DNA of 64,000 bases from Thermosynechococcus sp. NK55a. GTDB lineage: Bacteria > Cyanobacteriota > Cyanobacteriia > Thermosynechococcales > Thermosynechococcaceae. The position numbers and the translations under genes were made by a program. The stretch lies in assembly GCF_000505665.1 (NCBI RefSeq), contig NC_023033.1, positions 620,001 through 684,000 on the forward strand. The letters run 5' to 3'. The first letter of the stretch is position 1. Each line of letters opens with the position of its first letter. Positions 35,549 to 43,468 of this stretch are shown here, piece by piece. Under the pieces are notes generated by a model. The model saw only the letters and a program-made list of their open reading frames with translations. It had not been told where the DNA came from and did not search any database.

Positions 35549-36295
35549 CTAAACCAATACGTGGCGGGGCGATTGCGGGGGACGAAGTTTATTGCCATTC
35601 TGCGGGTAGCGCCCATTCAATGGCTCAAGGTGCAGCCGATAACCGACATTGCGCACGGTTTGAATCAAACGTGGCTGTTGCGGATCCACTTCAATTTTCT
35701 TGCGCAAAGATAAAATATGCGTATCGACGGTGCGGGGGTTATCAATGCCCTCTGGCCAAGCCCGCCGCAGCAACTCCTGACGACTCAAAGGCGTGCCCCC
35801 CATTTGGGTGAGGACATAGAGCAAGCTAAATTCCTGCGGTGTTAAGTCCACTGGGACATTGCGTACTACCACTCGCCGCTGCACTAAATCAATTTGTAGC
35901 TCACCTAGGTTCAAGATGCTGGGTAAACAGGGGCGTGCTCGCCGTGCCAAGGCCTCGATGCGGGCAAGAAACTCCTGCATCCCAAAGGGCTTGGCCAAAT
36001 AATCATCGGCGCCTGCCCGCAGCGCCGTCACCACATCCGCTTCATCTTCACGGGCGGACAGGACTAAAATCAAAACGGCGCCTTGATGGTGCAGCCAGCG
36101 GCATAATGCCAAGCCATTCCCCTCATTTAAGTCTAGATCGAGGACGACCAAATCGGGATGCCGCAGTTGAAACACCTCCTGTCCCTGTTGACAGCCACTG
36201 GCAAGATGAACAATGTGCCCCCCTTGTTGTAGGTGCCAGCCAAGGAGGGAACGCAGGTGGGGGTTGCTTTCAATAATTTCAATGTGCATCAACAT
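35549..36295 (-). CDS. OmpR-family response regulator with atypical acidic pocket
   Basis: About 248 residues from MLMHIEIIESNPHL (ATG 36295; 36289 is the alternative). The receiver domain has the phospho-acceptor aspartate in VVLDLDLNEGNG, serine in LVLSARED and lysine in YLAKPFG. The usual second acidic residue of the DD/ED pair is serine (IIESN), so metal binding and phosphorylation may be altered. The winged-helix effector covers the C-terminal 100 residues (LTPQEFSLLYVLTQMGG, NPRTVDTHILSLRKKIE, VRNVGYRL). No sensor kinase is adjacent. It is divergent from FHA-ABC gene 2 across about 245 bp. Confidence 0.85.
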   Translation of the reverse strand: MLMHIEIIESNPHLRSLLGWHLQQGGHIVHLASGCQQGQEVFQLRHPDLVVLDLDLNEGNGLALCRWLHHQGAVLILVLSAREDEADVVTALRAGADDYLAKPFGMQEFLARIEALARRARPCLPSILNLGELQIDLVQRRVVVRNVPVDLTPQEFSLLYVLTQMGGTPLSRQELLRRAWPEGIDNPRTVDTHILSLRKKIEVDPQQPRLIQTVRNVGYRLHLEPLNGRYPQNGNKLRPPQSPRHVLV

Positions 36296-36479
36296 GAGTA
36301 CATCCCCACAACAAGATGTCGTTCTACATTTCTGGGAGATTTTGCCAGAAGGTGCAACAGGATGGCAGTATTTGAATGAATTGGATGCTAATCTAGCAAA
36401 TCTAATACCTATCATTTCGTAACGAATAATACTTTAGGGTTTTTTCTTGTTCCCGCAATAGAAAATTCTTACCCCTTCT

Positions 36480-36507
36480 CTAGTGACAAAATTCTAGTGA
36501 CAAAATG
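36480..36507. repeat. Near-exact 14-bp tandem duplication
   Basis: ctagtgacaaaat is repeated head to tail (last base t or g) in the leader of FHA-ABC gene 2, a few bases before a second duplication at 36515. Confidence 0.9.
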
Positions 36508-36514
36508 AAGTGGG

Positions 36515-36534
36515 GTTTCTAAACGTTTCTAAAC
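36515..36534. repeat. Exact 10-bp tandem duplication
   Basis: gtttctaaac occurs twice, ending seven bases before the ATG of FHA-ABC gene 2 at 36542. It may alter the spacing of the ribosome-binding region (aaggga). Confidence 0.9.
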
Positions 36535-36541
36535 AAGGGAT

Positions 36542-39523
36542 ATGGCTGTGCCCATTCTCAACCTCTTAGGGGCTGATGGTTCACGACAGCAAATTCAACT
36601 GGGGCGCGATCGCCTGATCATTGGTACTGACCCCCAAAGCCAAGTGATTCTTGTCGGCGAGGGGATTTCCCGCCACCATGCCTTGATTCTTCCCACTGAA
36701 ACGGGCTACCAAGTGGCGGATCTCGGGAGCGCCAGCGGCACTTTTTTGAATGGCACAAAGCTGCGGCCGCGCACCCCTGTGGTTCTCAAGGCGGGCGATC
36801 GCCTCCGCATTGGGGACTTTGAAGCCATTTTCGATCCAGATGGCAGGGCAACAACGGAACTGCCAGGCACGGTCGTGATGGGGGCTGCTAGTACGCCAAT
36901 TTTGCAGGTGGCAACGCCTCACTGGTTGCAGGAGTTTCCGCTGCTCAAGGAGGAACTGATTCTCGGTCGGGACCCAAAGGCAGACATTACCATTGACCAT
37001 CCCTTTGTGTCCTTTCACCATGCCAAGCTGGTGCGATCGGGGGATCACTACAAAATCATTGACTTGGGCAGCAAGAATGGCCTTCACTGGCGCGGCACAA
37101 CGATGAGCGAACATACCTTGGCACCGGGAGATGTCATTCATGTGGGGGAATCGCTGCGCCTCACATATCTGTTGATGCCTGCCACGGAGGTTGTTGAGCA
37201 AACTCGACCCCTCCCACTGCGCGATCGCCAGCAGGTTCGCATTGGCCGCGATCCCAGCAATGATATGGTGCTGGATCATCCCGTCGTCTCACGGTTTCAC
37301 GCTCGCCTTTATCTCCAAGAGGGACAGTGGTACATCGTCGATCTCAACTCCGCCAATGGCACCTTTGTCAACAACCGACGCCTTGAACCCCGCAAACCTG
37401 TAGTCTTGCCAACGGGTGCGCTGGTGCGCATTGGTCCCTATAGTTCTGTTTTTACCCCCGACGAAACCATTGTTCCCCACAATGACAGTGGTAACCTGCG
37501 TCTCGACGCCATCCACCTCAGTAAAACCACCCCTAAGGGGGCGAAGCTCCTTCAAGATATTTCTCTTTCAATTTTGCCCCGCGAGTTTGTGGCAATTGTT
37601 GGTGGCAGTGGTGCTGGTAAATCAACGCTGCTCGATGCCCTCAATGGTTTTCGTCCTGCCACGAAGGGCATGGTACTGGTCAACGGCCATGATCTGTACC
37701 GCTACTTTGGAACATACCGCACCCAGATTGGCTATGTGCCTCAGGATGACATTATCCACCGGGAGTTAACTGTGGCTCAAGCCCTAGATTATGCAGCACG
37801 ACTGCGCCTACCCGCTGATTTTAGCGATCAAGAGCGACAGGAACAGGTGAACCGGGTTCTGGCGGAGTTGGAGTTGACAGCGCAGCGGCATGTCCTTGTT
37901 AAGCAACTGAGTGGTGGTCAGCGCAAGCGGGTGTCGATTGGTGTGGAATTGCTCACCCGCCCCAGTTTGTTTTTCTTGGATGAGGCAACTTCTGGCTTAG
38001 ATCCGGGCACGGAAACCCAAATGATGCGGCTGTTGCGGCAGTTGGCGGATCAGGGGCGAACGATTTTACTCATTACCCATGCCACTAAGAATGTGATGCT
38101 CTGCGATTTGGTGGTGTTTTTGGCGCGGGGCGGCTACCTTGCCTATTTTGGTCCACCGGATCAAGCCCTCAGCTATTTTGATGTTCAAGATTTTGATGAA
38201 ATTTACCTCAAGATTGAGAGCGAAGCTAATCCGGCCCTATGGCAGCAACGCTATCGCCAGTCTCATCTGTATCAAACCTATGTGGTGGAGCGACAGCGTC
38301 CCCTCAATGTGGATACAGGGGCAACGCGACAGGTCCAGCCCCAACATCAAAAAGCAACGATTCCCCGAGTGGCACCATGGCGGCAGTGGTGGATTCTCAT
38401 CCGGCGAAACTTGGCCATTTTGCGACAGGATCGGGCGGCCCTCATTCTCATGCTCTCTTTGGCGCCGATTTTGGGAGCCTTGGATTTTGTCCTCTGGAAG
38501 CCAATGATTCTTGATCCAGATCAAGGGGATGCGGGGCAGGCATTTACGATGGCCTTTGTTACTGTGCTCATTGCCGTGATGGTGGGCAGCCTAGCCACGA
38601 TGCGCGAAATTGTTAAGGAACTGGAGATCTATCGCCGTGAGCGGATGGTGGGGTTGGGGCTGTGGCCCTATATTTTTTCAAAGCTGGGCCCAGCAGTGGT
38701 CCTGGCACTATACCAAGCAGCCATTTTCTTGGGGATGAAGTTTTTGGCGATCAATCTTAGCCTCGGTATTGGGGCGATCGCTGGCCTTTACTTGACACTG
38801 TTTCTGGTGACCTTTGGTGGCATGGTAATGGGGTTACTGGTTTCTGCCCTCTCCCCCACTCAGACGGTTGCTCCTCTACTCACGATTCTCTTTTTGGTGC
38901 CGCAGATTACCTTTGCCGGTGCCATTATTCCCCTCAAGGATCTAGGGCCAGTGGGCAATTGGATCAGCGATGTCACCTTGACCCGCTGGGGCTATGCCAA
39001 TGTGGTTTCCCTCTTGGGCTTTGGTCAGGATGTGGCTCAAGATCCCTGCTGGCAGCAACCGAAGTCGGTACGGGAGAAGCGAAGTCCTGAAGCTTTGGCT
39101 CAGTGTCCCTGCTTTGGCGAGAACCTCTTCCGGCGTTGCCACTTTCCAGGGGTGCGCAAGGAGTACCACCCCGCTGTGGATGAACCAGAACCCCCCCAAC
39201 CTGCGGAACCAGGTGATCCACCGGCACTGCCCAAGTCCGTCTTAGAGTTGAATCAGGCCTATCGCGATCGCGTCGAGGAGTACAATCAGCGGGTCAAAGC
39301 CTATCAGAGGGCCATGGATCGCTGGCAAGACCAATTTGCCCTCTGGAAAGAGCAGCGGGGGCGGGCGATCGCCAGCGGTGAAGCCCTCATTGATCGCTTT
39401 TGGAGTCTTCAGGGGCAGACCTTCAACGCCAATGTTACTGCCAATCACCTGCGCTTAGGGGGCATTATTGCCCTGATGCTGGGACTAGTGGGGGTCTTTC
39501 AAAAGCGTAAGGATGTGCTTTAG
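36542..39523 (+). CDS. FHA-domain ABC half-transporter (ABCG-like), paralogue 2
   Basis: A 993-residue paralogue of the product of 22895-25984, with the same order. FHA 1 (about 20-98; SRHH 43-46, SASGTFLNG), FHA 2 (about 130-210; LGRDPKADI, SFHHAK, SKNG) and FHA 3 (about 225-305; IGRDPSNDM, SRFHAR, SANGTFVNN) all look better preserved here. The ATPase has GGSGAGKST 354-362, LSGGQRKR 456-463 and LFFLDEAT 476-483. A six-helix membrane part follows. The extracytoplasmic loop again has DPCW, CPCF, RRCHFPG, a VDEPEPPQP hinge and a helical stretch. Half-transporters dimerise; the two paralogues could form a heterodimer. Substrate unknown. Confidence 0.9.
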   Translation: MAVPILNLLGADGSRQQIQLGRDRLIIGTDPQSQVILVGEGISRHHALILPTETGYQVADLGSASGTFLNGTKLRPRTPVVLKAGDRLRIGDFEAIFDPDGRATTELPGTVVMGAASTPILQVATPHWLQEFPLLKEELILGRDPKADITIDHPFVSFHHAKLVRSGDHYKIIDLGSKNGLHWRGTTMSEHTLAPGDVIHVGESLRLTYLLMPATEVVEQTRPLPLRDRQQVRIGRDPSNDMVLDHPVVSRFHARLYLQEGQWYIVDLNSANGTFVNNRRLEPRKPVVLPTGALVRIGPYSSVFTPDETIVPHNDSGNLRLDAIHLSKTTPKGAKLLQDISLSILPREFVAIVGGSGAGKSTLLDALNGFRPATKGMVLVNGHDLYRYFGTYRTQIGYVPQDDIIHRELTVAQALDYAARLRLPADFSDQERQEQVNRVLAELELTAQRHVLVKQLSGGQRKRVSIGVELLTRPSLFFLDEATSGLDPGTETQMMRLLRQLADQGRTILLITHATKNVMLCDLVVFLARGGYLAYFGPPDQALSYFDVQDFDEIYLKIESEANPALWQQRYRQSHLYQTYVVERQRPLNVDTGATRQVQPQHQKATIPRVAPWRQWWILIRRNLAILRQDRAALILMLSLAPILGALDFVLWKPMILDPDQGDAGQAFTMAFVTVLIAVMVGSLATMREIVKELEIYRRERMVGLGLWPYIFSKLGPAVVLALYQAAIFLGMKFLAINLSLGIGAIAGLYLTLFLVTFGGMVMGLLVSALSPTQTVAPLLTILFLVPQITFAGAIIPLKDLGPVGNWISDVTLTRWGYANVVSLLGFGQDVAQDPCWQQPKSVREKRSPEALAQCPCFGENLFRRCHFPGVRKEYHPAVDEPEPPQPAEPGDPPALPKSVLELNQAYRDRVEEYNQRVKAYQRAMDRWQDQFALWKEQRGRAIASGEALIDRFWSLQGQTFNANVTANHLRLGGIIALMLGLVGVFQKRKDVL

Positions 39524-39546
39524 TCTCGAACAGTAGGGTTACCGTT

Positions 39547-39759
39547 TCAGCGGCGGATCAGTTCCGAAGCCAGCACCCATGGGCTAGCCACCAGCGCCCT
39601 TTGAGCCATTTCTCCAACACTGAGCATCCCTGCGGCAAGGCAAAGCTCATACCAAGGGCACAGCCAACCACAGATGCCCCAGCAGGGCACAAAAAAATAG
39701 CACTGACCAGACAACCCGCTGACTGTGCTAAACAGTTTGGCCACCTTCTGGTTCCTCAT
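39547..39759 (-). CDS. Doubtful small Cys/Trp-rich open frame downstream of argD
   Basis: Seventy residues starting MRNQKVAKLFSTVSGLSGQC, 17 bp after the argD stop on the same strand. A hydrophobic middle with five Cys/Trp positions (PCWGICGWLCPW) could be a membrane segment, but composition is odd and I know no family. It could be chance. Otherwise this 253-bp gap holds nothing obvious. Confidence 0.25.
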   Translation of the reverse strand: MRNQKVAKLFSTVSGLSGQCYFFVPCWGICGWLCPWYELCLAAGMLSVGEMAQRALVASPWVLASELIRR

Positions 39760-39776
39760 CTGCTGAGGTTCAAGTA

Positions 39777-41030
39777 TTAGGCTGCTAGGTGGGCAAAGGC
39801 GCGGCTCATTGCCCCTAAGGCCATATCAATCTCGGCAGCACGGACAATGAGAGGAGGGACAAAGCGTACCACCTTCGGCCCCGCCGGCACCAGCAATAGC
39901 CCCTCAGCAAGGGCAGCTTTGACGACTTCAGCAGCGGTGAGAGGGGTGTCGGGTTGGAGTTCAAGACCGTTGATCAGCCCCCAGCCGCGCACCTCGGCAA
40001 TGAGTTGGGGATAGGTGGCCGCCAGGTCCTGTAGTCCTGTCCGCAGTTGCTGCCCGCGATCGCGCACATTTTCGAGGAGATTCTCTTTTTCCAGAGTTTC
40101 ACAAACGGTGAGGGCTGCTGCCGTGGCCAAGGGGTTACCGCCAAAGGTACTGGCGTGATCCCCCGGCTGAAAGACGGCACAAAACTCCTTGGCAATCATG
40201 GCACCAATGGGAACGCCCCCGGCAAGGCCTTTGGCAGCGGTGAAAACATCCGGTTCGACACCGAGGGTTTCATAGCCCCACAGGGACCCCGTGCGACCCA
40301 TGCCCACTTGCACTTCATCAAAAATCAGGAGAATGCCTTTTGCTGTGCAGAGTTGGCGTACCTGCTCAAAGTAGGCGCGATCGCCGGGGCGGACTCCCCC
40401 TTCCCCCTGCAAGGGCTCCAAAAGAATGGCTGCCACCTGCGGTTCCGGTTGATCCAAGGAGGCCACGAGGGCTTCTAGAGCACCTAAGTCGTTGTAGGGC
40501 ACATAGGCAAAGCCGGGCACCAAGGGGTCAAAGTGTTTTTGGTATTTTGGTTGTCCCGTAGCGGTTATCGTCGCCAGGGTACGTCCGTGGAAGCTGGCCT
40601 GTGCTGTAATGATGATTGGGTTGGCAATGTGGCGAACGGTATGGGCATATTTACGGGCCAGTTTAATGGCCGCTTCGTTGGCTTCAGCACCAGAATTGCA
40701 GAAAAAGACGCGATCGCCACAGGAGTGAGCCACCAACCACTGCGCCAATGCCCCCTGTTGGGGAATGTAATACAGATTCGAAACGTGGTGCAGCGTTTGC
40801 ATTTGGCGGCTGACCGCCTCCACTAAGGCTGGATGGGCATGGCCGAGGGTACAGGTGGCAATGCCCGCCACAAAGTCTAGATAGCTGCGGCCTTGATCAT
40901 CCCAAACCCGACAGCCTTCACCGCCCACGAGCGCAATCGGAAAGCGGCTATAGGTGGTCATCACCACTTGGTCAAAGGCATCAGTACTGAAGGAGGTCGA
41001 GGGAGCAGCAACCATTGACTCTGGACCCAA
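39777..41030 (-). CDS. argD: Acetylornithine aminotransferase
   Basis: A 417-residue class III PLP transaminase that makes N-acetylornithine for arginine synthesis. FFCNSGAEANEAAIKLARKY binds phosphate of PLP, LLIFDEVQVGMGRTG carries the ring-binding aspartate, and TAAKGLAGGVP holds the Schiff-base lysine. STFGGNPLA is the usual end motif. The start may be ATG 41030 or 41015 (MVAAPSTSF). It can be confused with other omega-transaminases, but the overall pattern fits ArgD. It is divergent from nrdJ. Confidence 0.92.
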   Translation of the reverse strand: MGPESMVAAPSTSFSTDAFDQVVMTTYSRFPIALVGGEGCRVWDDQGRSYLDFVAGIATCTLGHAHPALVEAVSRQMQTLHHVSNLYYIPQQGALAQWLVAHSCGDRVFFCNSGAEANEAAIKLARKYAHTVRHIANPIIITAQASFHGRTLATITATGQPKYQKHFDPLVPGFAYVPYNDLGALEALVASLDQPEPQVAAILLEPLQGEGGVRPGDRAYFEQVRQLCTAKGILLIFDEVQVGMGRTGSLWGYETLGVEPDVFTAAKGLAGGVPIGAMIAKEFCAVFQPGDHASTFGGNPLATAAALTVCETLEKENLLENVRDRGQQLRTGLQDLAATYPQLIAEVRGWGLINGLELQPDTPLTAAEVVKAALAEGLLLVPAGPKVVRFVPPLIVRAAEIDMALGAMSRAFAHLAA

Positions 41031-41170
41031 AGCAAAAACTTCCTGCTATCTTAGCATCTCCCTATCGGTGTGGCAGGGCAGTTGGGGATCACCCTATAAT
41101 TAGTGCTTATTGACCGCCAAGGATGGCTTCGGTACACTACACCTAGTATTAGCCATTGAATCCTAACCCT

Positions 41171-43444
41171 ATGGTGCAAAATCCTCCCCGTCCCCAAACC
41201 AGCTTCCCCACTACAGCCCCCACAGCCTATCCCGTGTTTTACCGTACCTACAGCCGCCAAAATGAAGCGGGCGAGCGGGAGAGTTGGCCACAGGTGTGCG
41301 ATCGCACCCTCAAAGGCCTACAGGAAGTGGGGCACCTCACCGAAGCGGAAGTGGCACTGCTGAGGGAAATGCAGCAGGAGCTGAAGGCCCTGCCCTCTGG
41401 CCGTTGGCTGTGGGTCGGCGGCACCGATTGGGTACGCCAGCCCGAGAACTTTTCCGGTGCCTACAACTGCACCAGCACCAATGTTGTGGATTGGGATTCC
41501 TTTGGCCTCATGATGGACTTGGCCATGCAAGGCTGTGGCACAGGGGCAATTCTGGAACCAAAATACATCTCTCAGTTACCTCCCATTTGCAATCGCCTAG
41601 AGGTCACCGTTATCGGCGCAATTGGTCAAACCCCCAGGGAAGCGCGTCAAGAGCACACCACCGTCACACTCACGGGGCAGACCTGCCAGATCAAAGTGGG
41701 GGATAGCCGCCAAGGCTGGGTGAAGTCTTACCAAACGCTTCTTGAACTAGCCAGCAACCCGCACCTCGGTGGTTCAGTTCAGGTCACGATTGACATCAGT
41801 GATGTGCGTCCGACAGGTGAGCGGCTCAAGGGGTTTGGCGGAGTGGCCAATCCAGTAAAGCTGCCAGACCTCTACCATCGCTGTGCTGTCCTGTTAAATG
41901 CCGCAGTGGGTCGGCAGTTGACCTCTGTGGAGTGCTGTCTGCTGATTGACGAGGCAGCCGTTGTCGTCGTTGCGGGTAATGTGAGGCGATCGGCGGGCAT
42001 GCGTCAAGGCGCTAGTGACGATGAGGCCTTTGCCCAGGCCAAGCAAAACCTCTGGCAGCAGGATGAGCAGGGCAATTGGCGCATCGATCCCAAGCGGGAT
42101 GCTCTACGAATGGCCAACCATACCCGTGTCTTCCACAGGAAGCCGAGTCTTGAAGAATGTATCAATGCGGTGCGAAGTCAGTTCTATTCTGGGGAAGGCG
42201 CTATTCAATGGGCAGGGGAGGCGATCGCCCGCGCCAACGCCGATCTTCTAACCACACCCCATCTGAAGCAGGCTTTTCTCCGTGCCTATGAAAATCAACA
42301 GGGGGACGCCTTTTTGCAGAAGCTCTTGCCTGCCATGGATCAGCGGGAGCTTGCCCATCGCCTTGGTCGCTATGGCCTCAATCCCTGTGGGGAAATTATT
42401 GGTGCGGATTTTCACTGTAACCTTGCAGAAATTCACCTCAATCAGATTGATCCAGCGGATACAGCCACCCAAGAAAAAGCCTTCAAAGCGGGTGCCCTCT
42501 CCGTTGCTGCCCTGTTAAACCATCGGTTTGTTGTTGAGCGCTATCAATACTCCCGTGCCATTGATCCCATCGTTGGCGTCAGCTTTACGGGACTCTTCGA
42601 TTTCTTTGTCCATGCCTTTGGTGTGCCTTGGCTGGAATGGTGGGCCGCCGGACGCCCCGATACACCCCAAGGGCGCCAATTCAAAGCCCAAGAAGCCGCT
42701 TTCCTCCAACGCTGGCGGTGGATTGTCCATGAGGCCGTTTGGGAGTATTGCGATCGACATGGCCTCAAGCGCCCCAATCGCTGTACCACTGTCCAACCCT
42801 CCGGTACTAAATCCCTGCTGACGGGTGCCTCTCCCGGTTGGCATCCCCCAAAGGCCCAACGCTTTATTCGGCGGATTACCTTCCGCAAGGGCGACGCAGT
42901 GGCGATGGCTTGCTATGACTATGGCTACAATGTCATCCCCTCCCAGTCCGATAAGGATGAGACGGGTAAGCTTCTGGATGATCCCTTTGATCCGCGGTGT
43001 ACCGAGTGGCTAGTGGAAATTCCCGTTGCTGTCTCTTGGGCAGATCTAGCGGGGGCAGACACGATTGATGTTAGCCAGTTTTCCGCCTTAGCGCAGTTTG
43101 ACTTCTATATGCAGGTGCAGCAACATTACACCACCCACAACACCAGTGCCACCATTGAGCTACGGGAAGCCGAAGTGGAACCCCTTGCCACAGCAATTTA
43201 CACGGCGATTCAGCAGGATCAAGGGTATATTTCTGCGGCACTCTTGGCACGCTTTGATGCCCATGAAACATTTCCCCGTCTGCCCTTTGAACCCATTAGC
43301 AAAGAACGCTATGAGCAGGAAATTGCTGCAGTTGCTCAGCGCAAGCGGGTCAATGATTTCCATGAAGCCCTCTCCCGCTATACCCAACCCCTGGCGGAGG
43401 CAGGGCCAGCCGGCTGTGACTCCGATAAGTGTTTGATGTCCTAA
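41171..43444 (+). CDS. nrdJ: Adenosylcobalamin-dependent ribonucleoside-triphosphate reductase (class II, monomeric)
   Basis: About 757 residues from ATG 41171; an in-frame TTG at 41156 is less likely. N404-P-C406-G-E408 holds the thiyl-radical cysteine and its partners. YNCTSTN (Cys100) and FHCNLAE (Cys416) are the probable redox pair, and the tail CDSDKC carries the re-reducing cysteines. NVRRSAGM and QPSGTKSLLTGASPGWHPP are RTPR-type motifs. It makes dNTPs for DNA synthesis without oxygen or iron, using B12. No intein interrupts it. A terminator hairpin follows. Confidence 0.93.
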   Translation: MVQNPPRPQTSFPTTAPTAYPVFYRTYSRQNEAGERESWPQVCDRTLKGLQEVGHLTEAEVALLREMQQELKALPSGRWLWVGGTDWVRQPENFSGAYNCTSTNVVDWDSFGLMMDLAMQGCGTGAILEPKYISQLPPICNRLEVTVIGAIGQTPREARQEHTTVTLTGQTCQIKVGDSRQGWVKSYQTLLELASNPHLGGSVQVTIDISDVRPTGERLKGFGGVANPVKLPDLYHRCAVLLNAAVGRQLTSVECCLLIDEAAVVVVAGNVRRSAGMRQGASDDEAFAQAKQNLWQQDEQGNWRIDPKRDALRMANHTRVFHRKPSLEECINAVRSQFYSGEGAIQWAGEAIARANADLLTTPHLKQAFLRAYENQQGDAFLQKLLPAMDQRELAHRLGRYGLNPCGEIIGADFHCNLAEIHLNQIDPADTATQEKAFKAGALSVAALLNHRFVVERYQYSRAIDPIVGVSFTGLFDFFVHAFGVPWLEWWAAGRPDTPQGRQFKAQEAAFLQRWRWIVHEAVWEYCDRHGLKRPNRCTTVQPSGTKSLLTGASPGWHPPKAQRFIRRITFRKGDAVAMACYDYGYNVIPSQSDKDETGKLLDDPFDPRCTEWLVEIPVAVSWADLAGADTIDVSQFSALAQFDFYMQVQQHYTTHNTSATIELREAEVEPLATAIYTAIQQDQGYISAALLARFDAHETFPRLPFEPISKERYEQEIAAVAQRKRVNDFHEALSRYTQPLAEAGPAGCDSDKCLMS

Positions 43445-43451
43445 GAGAAGG

Positions 43452-43467
43452 GGGGCAAACTTGCCCC
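43452..43467. terminator. Bidirectional terminator hairpin between nrdJ and the kinase gene
   Basis: GGGGCAA (43452-43458), a 2-base loop and TTGCCCC (43461-43467) form a perfect 7-bp stem, followed by tctattt. It lies eight bases after the nrdJ stop and two bases before the convergent kinase stop. The short loop is unusual. Confidence 0.55.
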
Positions 43468-43468
43468 T

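Noticed and set aside
41031-41170. Cobalamin riboswitch upstream of nrdJ
   Set aside because: The leader is only about 140 bp shared with argD, and no B12-box-like core could be seen.
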